A DNA stretch of 64,000 nucleotides from Parvularcula sp. LCG005 (lineage in GTDB: Bacteria; Pseudomonadota; Alphaproteobacteria; Caulobacterales; Parvularculaceae). A program made the position numbers and the translations under genes. Shown piece after piece: positions 17,257-26,269 of the stretch; the stretch's first letter is position 1, and every line of letters begins with the position of its first letter. Location of the stretch: positions 1,317,001 through 1,381,000 of the forward strand of contig NZ_CP136758.1 of assembly GCF_032930845.1 (NCBI RefSeq), given 5' to 3'. The notes beneath the pieces were generated by a model. It was not told where the DNA came from. It saw only the letters and a list, made by a program, of their open reading frames with translations, and did not search any database.

Positions 17257-18663
17257 ATGGCGGATAAATTCGACCTGATCGTGATTGGTGGCGGCCCTGG
17301 CGGTTACGTGGCGGCCATTCGTGCAAGCCAGCTGGGCATGAAGACGGCACTTGTAGAAAAAGAACACATGGGCGGCGTCTGTCTGAACTGGGGCTGTATC
17401 CCCACCAAGGCGCTGCTGCGGACGGCCGAAGTCTACACCAACATGAAACATGCGTCGGCATTCGGTCTCAAAGCGGACAATATCGGCTTTGACCTCGACG
17501 CCGTCGTGAAGCGGTCCCGCACCGTCGCTGGCCAGCTATCCAAAGGTGTCAGTGGCCTGATGAAAAAGCACAAGGTGCAGGTCTTTGATGGCACAGCCAG
17601 TATCGCGGCCGGACCAAAGGTCAATGTTGCGGGCAAGGACGGCAAGTCGACCACCATCGAGGCCTCCCACGTCATTATCGCTACGGGTGCCCGCGCACGG
17701 ACAATTCCTGCGGCCGGGCTGGAGCCAGATGGCAAGTTTATCTGGACAGCGCGCGAAGCAATGACCCCCGACATCATGCCTGAACGCCTGCTTGTGATCG
17801 GGTCCGGTGCGATCGGCATTGAGTTCGCCAGCTTCTACAATGCCCTGGGGTCGAAGGTAAAAGTGGTCGAGATGCTCGACCGGATCTTGCCCGCTGAAGA
17901 TCCTGAAATCTCCAAATTCGCCGAAAAATCCTTCAAGAAGCAGGGCTTTGAGATTGCAACCGGTGCCGCAGTCGAAAAGCTCGACAAGGGCAAGGACACG
18001 ATCACAGCCCACATCAAGGGCAAGGACGGCAAAGTCGAAAAGCAGGAATTCGACCGCGTGGTTCTTGCCATCGGTATTGTGGGCAACACGGAGAATCTGG
18101 GCCTCGAGAAAGTCGGCGTGAAAACCGACCGCGGCCACATCGTTGTGAACGAATGGCTCGAGACCGGTGTGAAGGGCGTCTACGCCATTGGCGACGTGGT
18201 CGGCGCCCCGTGGCTCGCGCATAAGGCGTCCCATGAAGGCGTGCTCTGCGTTGAGAAGATTGCCGGTCTGAAGGGCCTGCATCCGATGAACAAGAAGCTC
18301 ATTCCCGGTTGTACCTATTGCCAGCCTCAGGTCGCTTCGGTGGGCCTGACGGAAGAGAAAGCCAAAGCCGCAGGCCACAAGGTCAAGGTTGGACGCTTCC
18401 CGTTCATCGGGAACGGCAAGGCTATCGCGCTGGGTGAGCCAGAGGGCCTCGTAAAGACCGTCTGGGATGAGAAAACCGGCGAGTTGCTCGGTGCGCATAT
18501 GATCGGGGCCGAGGTGACCGAGCTGATCCAGGGCTATGGTATCGGCATGACCATGGAAGCGACGGAAGAAGACTTCTTCCACACCATTTTCCCACACCCG
18601 ACCCTGTCGGAAATGATGCACGAGAGTGCGCTCGACGCCTACGGACGCGTCGTCCACATCTGA
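17257..18663 (+). CDS. lpd: Dihydrolipoamide dehydrogenase (E3)
   Basis: 468 residues. An FAD disulfide reductase that reoxidises the dihydrolipoyl groups of the 2-oxoacid dehydrogenases and makes NADH. FAD motif LIVIGGGPGGYVAAI, redox disulfide GGVCLNWGCIPTKALL, NAD-binding GSGAIGIEFASFY, second FAD contact GVYAIGDVVGAPWLAHKA, and C-terminal active-site HPTLSE with His-Glu. The start at 17257 has AAGAAAGAGG upstream; an earlier in-frame start at 17206 adds 17 non-family residues. It probably serves both pyruvate and oxoglutarate dehydrogenase. Confidence 0.97.
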   Translation: MADKFDLIVIGGGPGGYVAAIRASQLGMKTALVEKEHMGGVCLNWGCIPTKALLRTAEVYTNMKHASAFGLKADNIGFDLDAVVKRSRTVAGQLSKGVSGLMKKHKVQVFDGTASIAAGPKVNVAGKDGKSTTIEASHVIIATGARARTIPAAGLEPDGKFIWTAREAMTPDIMPERLLVIGSGAIGIEFASFYNALGSKVKVVEMLDRILPAEDPEISKFAEKSFKKQGFEIATGAAVEKLDKGKDTITAHIKGKDGKVEKQEFDRVVLAIGIVGNTENLGLEKVGVKTDRGHIVVNEWLETGVKGVYAIGDVVGAPWLAHKASHEGVLCVEKIAGLKGLHPMNKKLIPGCTYCQPQVASVGLTEEKAKAAGHKVKVGRFPFIGNGKAIALGEPEGLVKTVWDEKTGELLGAHMIGAEVTELIQGYGIGMTMEATEEDFFHTIFPHPTLSEMMHESALDAYGRVVHI

Positions 18664-18671
18664 TGCCTATC

Positions 18672-18715
18672 GGCCGAGGAACAATGTTCATTTTGTTGGA
18701 CTTTGCGCCTCGGCC
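18672..18715 (+). terminator. Long hairpin after lpd
   Basis: Outer arms GGCCGAGG (18672-18679) and CCTCGGCC (18708-18715), inner arms AACAA and TTGTT. The following bases, TTCAT, are not a real T-run, so it may be a weak terminator, an mRNA-stabilising hairpin, or a leader of the next small gene, which starts 34 bases later. Confidence 0.45.
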
Positions 18716-18748
18716 TTCATACATAGGGTGAAACAACAGGAGACACCC

Positions 18749-19045
18749 ATGTCATTCGAAGGCAAATACAGCGTCACGATCGATACCCCGATGGGCCGTC
18801 AGGAGGGCACGCTCGACCTCGCTCAGGCGGGTGATGAGCTGACCGGCACCATGGCCGCCATGGGCGACAGCTCTTCCATCAAGAACGGCAAGGCTGACGG
18901 CGACACCGCAAGCTGGGAAGTCGACATCACCAAGCCGATGCCCATGACCTTGACGTTCAATGGGACCAAATCGGGCGATGCCATCAATGGCACAGTAACG
19001 CTCGGTGCGTTCGGTCAGTCGACATTCTCAGCGACCGCCGCCTAA
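18749..19045 (+). CDS. Small conserved protein, unknown function
   Basis: 98 residues from ATG 18749, with ACAGGAGA upstream. The sequence is a short beta-rich protein with alternating segments such as KYSVTIDTPMGRQEGTLDL and NGTVTLGAFGQSTFSATAA. It has no signal peptide or Cys. Similar short proteins occur widely in alphaproteobacteria as hypotheticals, and the pattern (G-x-W/Y-x-V-x-I-x-T-P-M-G) recalls lipocalin-like or allergen-like beta barrels. I do not assign a function. A clear terminator follows, so it can be expressed alone. Confidence 0.7.
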   Translation: MSFEGKYSVTIDTPMGRQEGTLDLAQAGDELTGTMAAMGDSSSIKNGKADGDTASWEVDITKPMPMTLTFNGTKSGDAINGTVTLGAFGQSTFSATAA

Positions 19046-19070
19046 GCCGGCTTTCATACACTTGATCTGA

Positions 19071-19104
19071 AACGCGCTTTTCGAAGGGAAAGCGCGTTTT
19101 TTCA
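19071..19104 (+). terminator. Intrinsic terminator after the 98-residue gene
   Basis: AACGCGCTTT (19071-19080), 8-base loop, AAAGCGCGTT (19089-19098), then a T-run. A perfect 10-bp stem starts 26 bases after the stop. Confidence 0.85.
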
Positions 19105-19168
19105 TATCGTTTTAACGGGCAAGAAAGCCTCAGAAGCTAGCATCCTCGCATCTCGCGGGAGTTTATGC

Positions 19169-19891
19169 GTGCTCACAGTTGACGAAATTGATCTTCCAGC
19201 GCCTGTCATGCGGCGTCTGCGGGAGAGGGCGGCATTTTCAGACAGTTTTGCCCGATTTCGCCATGAGCACCTGACAGGCTTCCGTCAGCCGATTGCCGCA
19301 GTGGCCGCCGTCATTGGCCCAATCCTGATCGCCTTCACCTATCTGGCCAGCGACTTCTTCACGATGATCGAGGTCGCCGTTACTTTTTCGGTGATCACCT
19401 GCCTTTTTCTGGTCTGTGCGTGGATTATCAATCGCGACGCCATTACCAACGCCTATTACCGCAGCACGGAGGCGCGCCGCGCGGCGCGTGACGATCTGCG
19501 CATAGGCCGGGCGGAGCATATGGACATGGTGCTGAAGCGCAGCCCCATCTTCTATGAGCATGCCGAAGGCGTTCTCGTCCTTGCGGAAGCGGGGCCCGAT
19601 AAGACCGTTTTCTTCGACATTGACAGCGAAGGGGATGACGCGCGCTGGTTCCTCTATGTGAACGGCGACATGCACAGGGAGCACTGGTCGTGGCTGCGCC
19701 TTGGCGGTTCCGGTCGGGTGGCCCAGTTCGAGGCCAGTGGTCGTCGTCTCATTTCAATCGGAGAGCCGCCCTATTTGGAAGGCGGTGATACTTGGGACGG
19801 CATCGGCATGGCGCTTGGCGATCCCCATGACGGTGACCTGATCGACCTGAGTTTCGATGAAGCGCGGATGACCATCTCCCGGCTTCTCTGA
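19169..19891 (+). CDS. Membrane protein with two N-terminal helices, unknown
   Basis: 240 residues, GTG start with GCGGGAG upstream. Residues 1-38 are cytosolic-like. Two hydrophobic helices follow (about 44-64 and 72-90), then an Arg-rich linker and a soluble C-terminal domain of about 140 residues with aromatic strands (ARWFLYVNGD, MHREHWSWLRLGG). No family recognised. It lies between the terminator of the small gene and pdhA on the same strand and could share the pdhA promoter. Function open. Confidence 0.7.
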   Translation: MLTVDEIDLPAPVMRRLRERAAFSDSFARFRHEHLTGFRQPIAAVAAVIGPILIAFTYLASDFFTMIEVAVTFSVITCLFLVCAWIINRDAITNAYYRSTEARRAARDDLRIGRAEHMDMVLKRSPIFYEHAEGVLVLAEAGPDKTVFFDIDSEGDDARWFLYVNGDMHREHWSWLRLGGSGRVAQFEASGRRLISIGEPPYLEGGDTWDGIGMALGDPHDGDLIDLSFDEARMTISRLL

Positions 19892-20003
19892 TCGCGACAT
19901 TCTGGCCAAATCTGTTCTTTTGCGGCGCAATACCGCACGATCTCGTTTGCCCATCCGCTGCGAAGCCGGTAGGAGGGGCAAAATTCTGGGAAGGACCTTA
20001 CGT

Positions 20004-21020
20004 ATGGCCACTTCGACGCCGTCCAATCTGACCGCGACAAAAGACGAACTGCTTGAATACTACCGGATGATGCTCCTGATCCGCCGGTTCGAGGAAAAAG
20101 CAGGCCAGCTTTACGGGATGGGCCACATCGGTGGTTTCTGTCACCTCTATATCGGGCAGGAGGCTGTCGTCACCGGTCTTGAGGCGCTCCGCAAGGAAGG
20201 CGACCAGGTCATCACCGGTTACCGTGACCACGGCCACATGCTGGCCTGCGGCATGGATCCGAAAGGCGTGATGGCCGAGCTGACCGGTCGCGAGGGGGGC
20301 TACTCCCGCGGCAAGGGCGGCTCCATGCACATGTTCTCCAGCGAGAAAAAATTCTACGGCGGCCACGGAATCGTCGGTGCGCAGGTGCCAATCGGTACGG
20401 GCCTCGCTTTCGCCAACAAGTTCCGTGAGAACGACAATGTCAGCTTCACCTATTTCGGTGACGGCGCGTCGAACCAGGGCCAGATTTTCGAAGCCATGAA
20501 CATGGCTGAGCTATGGTCTCTGCCAGTCGTCTTCATCATCGAGAACAACCAGTATGCCATGGGGACTGCCGTCAAGCGGTCCCACGCGGACACGCATCTT
20601 TATCGCCGCGGCGCCAGCTTTGGCATTCCGGGTCGTGAAGTGGACGGCATGGACGTTCTGGAAGTTCGCGAAGCCGGCCGTGAGGCTGTGGAGCATGCGC
20701 GGACAGGTGGCGGGCCCTTCGTTCTTGAGATGAAGACCTATCGCTATCGCGGCCACTCCATGTCCGACCCGGCGAAATACCGGACTCGCGAAGAAGTCGA
20801 CGAAATCCGTACGCAGTCCGACCCGATTGAGCGCTGCAAGGCGCGCATCATGGCCGGTGACTTCGCGACCGAAGAGGAACTCAAGGAAATCGACAAGGAG
20901 ATCAAAGCGACCGTCAAGGAAGCCGCAGACTTCTCTCTTGAGAGCCCGGAACCGGATCCGAAAGAGCTCTACACGGACGTGTTTGCCGATATTTCGACGC
21001 CAAACATGGCTGCAGAATAG
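20004..21020 (+). CDS. pdhA: Pyruvate dehydrogenase E1 component, alpha subunit
   Basis: 338 residues. Thiamine-diphosphate-binding half of E1, partner of PdhB. Motifs: MLLIRRFEEKAGQLYGMG at the start of the fold, the GDGASNQGQ...ENNQYAMGT thiamine motif, the phosphorylation-loop-like RYRGHSMSDPAKYRTREE, and the C-terminal helices. The ATG at 20004 is chosen; 28 residues upstream in frame are basic and not family-like. In most alphaproteobacteria pdhA directly precedes pdhB; here it is last and stands about 6 kb away. A terminator follows. Confidence 0.97.
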   Translation: MATSTPSNLTATKDELLEYYRMMLLIRRFEEKAGQLYGMGHIGGFCHLYIGQEAVVTGLEALRKEGDQVITGYRDHGHMLACGMDPKGVMAELTGREGGYSRGKGGSMHMFSSEKKFYGGHGIVGAQVPIGTGLAFANKFRENDNVSFTYFGDGASNQGQIFEAMNMAELWSLPVVFIIENNQYAMGTAVKRSHADTHLYRRGASFGIPGREVDGMDVLEVREAGREAVEHARTGGGPFVLEMKTYRYRGHSMSDPAKYRTREEVDEIRTQSDPIERCKARIMAGDFATEEELKEIDKEIKATVKEAADFSLESPEPDPKELYTDVFADISTPNMAAE

Positions 21021-21050
21021 CGCACAAATTGCTCCATTCGAATCAGTTTG

Positions 21051-21085
21051 GGCCGTCATCCTGGAAATGGGTGGCGGCCTTTTTT
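21051..21085 (+). terminator. Intrinsic terminator after pdhA
   Basis: GGCCGTCATCC (21051-21061), 7-base loop, GGGTGGCGGCC (21069-21079), TTTTTT. The 11-bp stem includes two G-T pairs and begins 30 bases after the pdhA stop. Confidence 0.85.
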
Positions 21086-21168
21086 CGTCACGGCGAAAAA
21101 CAGTCGAAATTTACCTAGATTAATCAGACTTTTGCAAAATGGCAGTTTCGGGGGTTCCCTCGCTCAAC

Positions 21169-21197
21169 CTTAAGAGGTCAGATTTGTCTGACTTAAG
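21169..21197. promoter_or_regulatory. Bulged dyad just upstream of the 129-residue gene
   Basis: CTTAA-(GAG)-GTCAGA-TTTG-TCTGAC-TTAAG: eleven base pairs with a 3-base bulge, ending 12 bases before the GTG at 21210 and touching its ribosome-binding site GGGAGG. It could be a repressor operator or an RNA hairpin that controls access of ribosomes. Confidence 0.5.
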
Positions 21198-21209
21198 CTC
21201 TGGGAGGTA

Positions 21210-21599
21210 GTGAAAGTGAATTTTCTGAAGACCGCTTCTAATACGATCGGTTTCAAATCGTTAAAAGCAAACTCGACGACGATGACGGAAATTTACACAG
21301 AATATTGTGAGCTCGGCGAGCGCTTGGGGGCACTCGCCGAGATAGGTCCATGCGATTTGGACTCGAGCGCTTGCACCGAAGAAAACGAGCTTTTGGTGCG
21401 TCAGGAACAGTTGAAAGAAGCTGCCGCGGCGCTTCACTGCACTGATGCTCACGACATCCTCCTCAAGCTGCAGATATGGAAATGGGAGATGGCGCCCAAC
21501 GATGTGTCGATGGATTCGACGTCCGACGATCTGGTCCTGTCGGTCAGCCGGGATCTCGAATGGTTGAGTTACGCCAGGCAATTGAGTGATGAATCGTAG
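21210..21599 (+). CDS. Hypothetical protein, AT-rich
   Basis: 129 residues from GTG 21210 with GGGAGG seven bases upstream (a second GTG lies two codons on). After a basic N-terminus, the sequence is acidic and helical with Glu-rich stretches (TEIYTEYCELGERLGALAEI, ENELLVRQEQLKEAAAAL) and ends DLEWLSYARQLSDES. Two or three cysteines and one Trp pair are seen. One 60-base stretch (21241-21300) is about 40% G+C by my count, well below neighbouring genes. No family recognised; a small cytosolic regulator is one guess. A strong dyad precedes it. Confidence 0.65.
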   Translation: MKVNFLKTASNTIGFKSLKANSTTMTEIYTEYCELGERLGALAEIGPCDLDSSACTEENELLVRQEQLKEAAAALHCTDAHDILLKLQIWKWEMAPNDVSMDSTSDDLVLSVSRDLEWLSYARQLSDES

Positions 21600-21647
21600 G
21601 CGTATCGTCTTATATAGGGCAATCTGACAGTAACGGAGTATTGCCCT

Positions 21648-22514
21648 ATGACGTCTTCTCGGACCGTAAAGATCATCCATCCATCGTATCGCGATGATAT
21701 TGGGAATTTGACGACACGGCGGCCGCTACCCGGTGATCGGGTCGAACAGATATCGCCGTTTCTGTTTCTGAACCATCACGGTCCGCAGACCTATTCGGCG
21801 AACAATAATGGCCTCCCATTCGGGCCTCATCCCCATCGGGGCTTTGAGACCGTCACATTCATTCTTGATGGCTCACTGATGCACAAGGACACGGGCGGGC
21901 ATGAAAGCGTGATTGAAGCGGGCGGCGTGCAGTGGATGACCGCCGGGTCAGGGCTGATCCATGCCGAACTGTCACCGGACTCGTTCAAGGAAAAAGGTGG
22001 AGACCTTGAGATCTTGCAGCTATGGGTGAACCTGCCGGCATCGTTGAAGATGACTGAGCCCCGTTACGTTGGCCTGCAGGACGCAGATCTGAAAAAGGTC
22101 GCGTTGGCCGACAAGGCTGAGATGACCTTGATTGCGGGTCAGTATGGGGATGCCGAGGGACCGGTGCCGTCACTGACCGGTGTGTTCATGTCCATTCTGC
22201 GCCTGAAGGCCGGGGCTGAAGTGACGCTCTCTGCGCCGCGCGACCGCAACGTCTTCTTCTATATCGTAAGCGGCGCAATCACCGCCGATCCGGTGCAGAT
22301 GGCTGAGCATTATCTCATCGAATTCAATGGGGACGGTGACGAGATCGCACTGAAGGCGACCAAAGACAGCGTGATCCTGTTCGGGCACGGTGACCCAATT
22401 GATGAACCGATAGTCGCTCAGGGGCCGTTCGTGATGAACACGCCGCAGGAAATTCGCCAGGCCTATGCGGACTATCAGGCCGGACTGTTCGACAAACAGC
22501 CGATCAACGTCTGA
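21648..22514 (+). CDS. Pirin family protein
   Basis: 288 residues, two cupin barrels. The N-terminal barrel holds the pirin metal site: FGPHPHRGFETVTFILDGSL, then HKDTGGHESVIEAGGVQWMT, then GSGLIHAE. Three His and one Glu of the signature are present. Some bacterial pirins have quercetinase activity or bind pyruvate dehydrogenase E1; the closeness to pdhA makes the latter tempting, but there is no direct evidence. A palindromic terminator separates it from the convergent fumC. Confidence 0.93.
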   Translation: MTSSRTVKIIHPSYRDDIGNLTTRRPLPGDRVEQISPFLFLNHHGPQTYSANNNGLPFGPHPHRGFETVTFILDGSLMHKDTGGHESVIEAGGVQWMTAGSGLIHAELSPDSFKEKGGDLEILQLWVNLPASLKMTEPRYVGLQDADLKKVALADKAEMTLIAGQYGDAEGPVPSLTGVFMSILRLKAGAEVTLSAPRDRNVFFYIVSGAITADPVQMAEHYLIEFNGDGDEIALKATKDSVILFGHGDPIDEPIVAQGPFVMNTPQEIRQAYADYQAGLFDKQPINV

Positions 22515-22517
22515 CAA

Positions 22518-22547
22518 GAAAAAGGCCGGACAATTGATTGTCCGGCC
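22518..22547 (-). terminator. Palindromic terminator between pirin gene and fumC
   Basis: GGCCGGACAAT-TG-ATTGTCCGGCC, a perfect 11-bp stem at 22524-22547. On the minus strand it is followed by TTTTTCTTG, so it mainly ends fumC. On the plus strand the tail is CTCTGTC, which is weaker for the pirin gene. Confidence 0.85.
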
Positions 22548-22572
22548 TCTGTCATCAGTTCCTTAGGTCAAT

Positions 22573-23964
22573 CTACCGCGGACTGATCATTTTTTCCGGT
22601 TTGACGATATCGTCATAGTCTTCAGCCGATACAAACCCCAGTTTCACGGCCTCTTCGCGCAGGGTCGTGCCATTCTTGTGCGCTGCCTTGGCGATCTTGG
22701 TCGCATTGTCATAGCCAATGGTGGGGGCGAGGGCGGTGACGAGCATCAGACTGCGCTCCATCAGCCCCTTGATCGTCTCGCGGTTCGCCACAATCCCGAC
22801 GACACAGTTCTCGGTGAAGCTCTTCGCGCTGTCCGCCAGCAGGCGGATGGACTGCAGCACGTTGAAGATGATCACAGGCTTGTAGACGTTGAGCTCAAAA
22901 TGGCCCTGACTGCCCGCAAAGCTGACGGTCGTGTTGTTGCCCATGACCTGGGCGCAGACCATGGTGAGGGCCTCACACTGGGTCGGGTTGACCTTGCCGG
23001 GCATGATGGAAGAGCCAGGCTCATTCTCCGGCAGGGACAGCTCACCAAGGCCCGACCGAGGGCCCGAGCCGAGCAGGCGGATGTCGTTGGCAATTTTGAA
23101 AAGCGAGACGGCCACTTCGTTCAGTGCGCCGTGGGCCTCCACCAGCGCATCATGCGTGCCGAGGGCTTCGAACTTGTTGGGCGCGGTGACAAAAGGCAGT
23201 TTCGTGTAGACCGCCACTTCTTCCGCAAATTTCTCGGCAAAACCGACTTTCGCGTTGATCCCCGTACCGACGGCAGTGCCGCCCTGTGCCAGGCGGTAAA
23301 GACGCGAGAGGACACCTTCCACCCGCTCAATACCGTATTCCACCATGGTGACATAGCCTGAGAACTCCTGACCAAGGGTCAGCGGTGTGGCGTCCTGCAG
23401 GTGGGTACGGCCGATCTTGATGATGTCCGCGAAGGCTTCCTTCTTGTCGTTCAGGGCGTTGCGCAGCTGCCCAAGGGCAGGGATCAAGCGGTGCTGGATT
23501 TCCTCTGCTGCCGCGATGTGCATCGCCGTCGGGAACGTGTCGTTCGACGACTGGGACCGGTTCACATGGTCATTGGGGTGAACGGGATCCTTGGACCCGA
23601 TTTCGCCGCCAAGGATCTCGATCGCGCGATTGGAGATCACTTCGTTGCTGTTCATGTTCGACTGAGTGCCCGAGCCTGTCTGCCAGACGGACAGGGGGAA
23701 GTGATCATTCAGTTTGCCCTCGGCCACTTCTGATGCCGCATCGACAATAGCCTCGCCGATTTTCGTATCGAGGTTGTCGAGCGCCATGTTGGCCTTTGCC
23801 GCCGACCGCTTGACGACGCCCAGGGCGCGGACCAGCGGTGCTGGCATCGTCTCTGTGCCGATGTCGAAATTGATCAGTGAGCGGGCCGACTGGGCGCCAA
23901 AATACTTGTCGACGGGTACCTCGAGAGGGCCAAAGCTGTCGGTTTCGGTGCGGGTCTCGGTCAT
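22573..23964 (-). CDS. fumC: Class II fumarate hydratase
   Basis: 463 residues. It interconverts fumarate and malate in the TCA cycle without an Fe-S cluster. The family signature [16 protein letters not shown] is intact, with its catalytic-loop Ser. Also typical are [39 protein letters not shown] and [20 protein letters not shown]. Divergent from the lipoprotein gene at 24133. Confidence 0.97.
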   Translation of the reverse strand: MTETRTETDSFGPLEVPVDKYFGAQSARSLINFDIGTETMPAPLVRALGVVKRSAAKANMALDNLDTKIGEAIVDAASEVAEGKLNDHFPLSVWQTGSGTQSNMNSNEVISNRAIEILGGEIGSKDPVHPNDHVNRSQSSNDTFPTAMHIAAAEEIQHRLIPALGQLRNALNDKKEAFADIIKIGRTHLQDATPLTLGQEFSGYVTMVEYGIERVEGVLSRLYRLAQGGTAVGTGINAKVGFAEKFAEEVAVYTKLPFVTAPNKFEALGTHDALVEAHGALNEVAVSLFKIANDIRLLGSGPRSGLGELSLPENEPGSSIMPGKVNPTQCEALTMVCAQVMGNNTTVSFAGSQGHFELNVYKPVIIFNVLQSIRLLADSAKSFTENCVVGIVANRETIKGLMERSLMLVTALAPTIGYDNATKIAKAAHKNGTTLREEAVKLGFVSAEDYDDIVKPEKMISPR

Positions 23965-24132
23965 TATTCAGTCTTTCATCGAAAGGGGGTCGTGGCCGGG
24001 AGGATAGTGCGTCGCCGGCATTGTGTCACACCGCATAGTCTGCTCCGCGCCGGTCGTCACGACCTGATCGAGCTTGACTTGGCCTCCAGATTGCCCGTTC
24101 AACTGCATATGCACCGCCAGAAAGGGAAATCG

Positions 24133-24789
24133 ATGGGGAAACGTTTCATTCTGGGACTTCTGACTGTGTCATTGGGGGCCTGCGCGACCACAACGACCTC
24201 ACAAACGTCGCCTCAGGCCGGATCACCCCTGATGGCGCAGGGCCTATCGGCGGAAGAAAAACAGGCTCGCCAGCTCGTCCAGATCCAGTCGACTGGAAAC
24301 GAAATTGTCCGCCTGTATCGAATGGAACAGTACGGGGAAGATCCCGGCTACTCGCCGGCCGCCCGTCGCGCCCGCCAAGCCGCTCTGCGTCTCGACTTCG
24401 ATCACTGTACCAAGGATTATACGACCGTTGCGCTGGAAGGGGACAGCCTTGGTGGACCAGGTCCCGGCCTGATCGCGGTGTATTTGATTCCAGAGCCCGA
24501 GAACGCGGATCTGGTGCCCATTGGCGGCTTCTACCGGGTTCTGGTGGACAGCGAGTCGGGCGACGTGACGCACTTCCGCGAGTTAGGGAATGGCTGCCGT
24601 ACCCTGTCGCTCAACCCGACCCATCAGGACGGCGCATCGGTCAGCAGCCTGCTGGTGAACCATAATTTCACGCCATACCCGCTCGAGAATCACGTGTTTG
24701 CGTCCATGACCTATGAGGTCGACCTTGTGGTCATGACGAATGGCGTGACGTGGAAGGTCGATAACGGCCGCATCTGGGCGCTGGACTGA
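24133..24789 (+). CDS. Lipoprotein, unknown function
   Basis: 218 residues from ATG 24133 with GAAAGGGAAA upstream. The signal peptide ends in the lipobox LGAC (Cys17), followed by a Thr/Ser-rich tether. The mature part is about 180 residues with a helical start (EEKQARQLVQIQSTGNEIVR) and strands; two cysteines (DHCTKDY and GNGCRTL) may pair. No family recognised. The gene lies 7 bases before the RusA-like gene, so the two are probably co-transcribed. Confidence 0.75.
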   Translation: MGKRFILGLLTVSLGACATTTTSQTSPQAGSPLMAQGLSAEEKQARQLVQIQSTGNEIVRLYRMEQYGEDPGYSPAARRARQAALRLDFDHCTKDYTTVALEGDSLGGPGPGLIAVYLIPEPENADLVPIGGFYRVLVDSESGDVTHFRELGNGCRTLSLNPTHQDGASVSSLLVNHNFTPYPLENHVFASMTYEVDLVVMTNGVTWKVDNGRIWALD

Positions 24790-24796
24790 ACCACCG

Positions 24797-25192
24797 ATGG
24801 GGACTGGGCGCGGCAGGGTATCGGTAAAGCTGAAGGGCGATGACGCCCTCATCACCATCAATGCCGCGACCACCCAGACCCGGATTCTGAAAAAGCTGAT
24901 CGCCAATCTGATCAGGGCCGAAACCCACAAGGTCCGGCCCGCCTATACCCCGTTTGAGGTCCGAATCTGGACGTCGGTATTGGCCGACAAGCGCGGCTAT
25001 CACGACGTCGATAACGTCGCAAAAGCGGTGCTCGACGCGCTGTCCGGTATTTTCTGGCAGGATGACAGGCAGGTTCAGCGGCTCATTTCTGAGCGGTTCG
25101 AAGGGGACGCCAACCGTATCGTCGTCCGGGTTCGTCCCCTCAACGGGCCCGTCGAACCCGTAGAGTTCGACGACGGCCTCTTTGATGCCTGA
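24797..25192 (+). CDS. RusA-like Holliday junction endonuclease
   Basis: 131 residues. RusA proteins are small dimeric, metal-dependent nucleases that cut Holliday junctions. The core motif DVDNVAKAVLDALSG, then FWQDDRQVQRL, contains the conserved Asp pair, Lys and second Asp pair of the family. The protein lacks other phage signs around it: the neighbours are a lipoprotein and envelope proteins. RusA genes are usually prophage-borne, so this may be a domesticated copy backing up RuvC. Start supported by spacing to the lipoprotein stop (7 bases). Confidence 0.8.
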   Translation: MGTGRGRVSVKLKGDDALITINAATTQTRILKKLIANLIRAETHKVRPAYTPFEVRIWTSVLADKRGYHDVDNVAKAVLDALSGIFWQDDRQVQRLISERFEGDANRIVVRVRPLNGPVEPVEFDDGLFDA

Positions 25193-25195
25193 CGA

Positions 25196-25768
25196 TTATT
25201 CCTTGGCGCGGTTCTCAGGCGGCTGCGCGGTGCCACCGGAATTGTAATAGCTGATGAGGCTTTGCTGCGCCTTGTACTCTTCCTTGACCGCCTTTTTCAT
25301 GCGTGTCTGGTAGACTGTGAGGCGCGCCATGACGTCAGCCGCCCGCAGCGCCGCTTCACCCTCATTCGCCCCAATGACAGCGGACTGCTGTGCCTTGATG
25401 GCGCTACCGATCAGCTTCACTTCTTCATTGCGCTGAACGATGCAGGATTTGTAGCGATTGATCCATTCGGGGTGCACGGAATAGGATCCCATGGACGCCC
25501 CGATCAGTGTCTCCATCTGATAGCGCAGCGTCTTACAGTCCGACAGGGCTCGCTCCACGCGGCCCAGACGGCTGGCGAGTACAAACGCGCCAGCGCCCTG
25601 CAAATCGTCCTCGGTCACAAGAACCGTGGCATCCGTTGACTCCGGCGGGGCAAAGAACAGACCCGCCAGTTCTTCAGGGCCAAGGTCTTCCTGCAGTTCG
25701 GTCTGCGCGACGGCGGCAGACAGAGTCAAAGCCCCCATGGCGATGGCGGATAAAAACAGTCTGGGCAT
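25196..25768 (-). CDS. Secreted protein with coiled-coil tendency, unknown
   Basis: 190 residues from ATG 25768. A signal peptide (MPRLFLSAIAMGALTLSAAVAQT) directs it to the periplasm. The mature part is mostly helical, with Ala/Glu/Lys/Gln-rich stretches (EVKLIGSAIKAQQSAVIGA, MKKAVKEEYKAQQSLISYYN). Two cysteines (SDCKTLRYQ and YKSCIVQ) could form a disulfide. No family recognised. It ends 3 bases from the convergent RusA-like gene. Minus-strand neighbours upstream are also membrane or exported proteins. Confidence 0.7.
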   Translation of the reverse strand: MPRLFLSAIAMGALTLSAAVAQTELQEDLGPEELAGLFFAPPESTDATVLVTEDDLQGAGAFVLASRLGRVERALSDCKTLRYQMETLIGASMGSYSVHPEWINRYKSCIVQRNEEVKLIGSAIKAQQSAVIGANEGEAALRAADVMARLTVYQTRMKKAVKEEYKAQQSLISYYNSGGTAQPPENRAKE

Positions 25769-25855
25769 GTACGCGCTCCTTGTCAGGGTCAGGCCAATAT
25801 ATAGGGCGTTTTGTTCCATCATGCCAATTCCCGCCCAAAGGCGGTAAGGCAAAGC

Positions 25856-26221
25856 TCAATAGGGAACGTTGAGTTTTCCCGATTTCGGCTTGTTCTTCTG
25901 ACCATGAACGATGAGCCGCAGCATGTATCCGGTCAGGATCAGCAGGAACAGCCCAAGTCCGCGGATGAGCAGCGTCATCATATCGGACGGGACCGACCGG
26001 ATGGTGTGGGACACAGCCGCACCAATCTCACCCGCGCCATAGCCGGAAAATGCCATGCCTAAGAACGGCCAGATCCGGTCGATCAGGAAAACGATCAGGA
26101 AGATCCGCCAAGGGGGGTTGCGCGTGGTACAGAACAGCGACCCGATCAGGCCGAGCCAGAGAGCCCGGGGAAGATCGCTACCGGAAAAGGCCAGCGTGAG
26201 ATAATAGGTCAGGTCCTGCAT
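25856..26221 (-). CDS. Small membrane protein, unknown
   Basis: 121 residues with about three hydrophobic segments (ALWLGLIGSLFC, IFLIVFLIDRIWPFLGMAF, LLIRGLGLFLLILTGYMLRL) and a basic C-terminus, so an inner-membrane protein with a likely cytosolic tail. No motif recognised. It lies between two exported or anchored proteins on the same strand, 48 bases from the upstream gene, so operon membership is plausible. Confidence 0.65.
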   Translation of the reverse strand: MQDLTYYLTLAFSGSDLPRALWLGLIGSLFCTTRNPPWRIFLIVFLIDRIWPFLGMAFSGYGAGEIGAAVSHTIRSVPSDMMTLLIRGLGLFLLILTGYMLRLIVHGQKNKPKSGKLNVPY

Positions 26222-26269
26222 CGTGCGTCATGTTAGGCACTGCAGGTCTTAAGGTCCCGTAAACCACGT

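Noticed and set aside
22678-23361. Long plus-strand open frame opposite fumC
   Set aside because: A shadow of the highly conserved fumC sequence in GC-rich DNA.
24797-25192. Prophage remnant suggested by the RusA-like gene
   Set aside because: No integrase, terminase, capsid or repressor genes nearby; the neighbours are envelope and metabolic genes.
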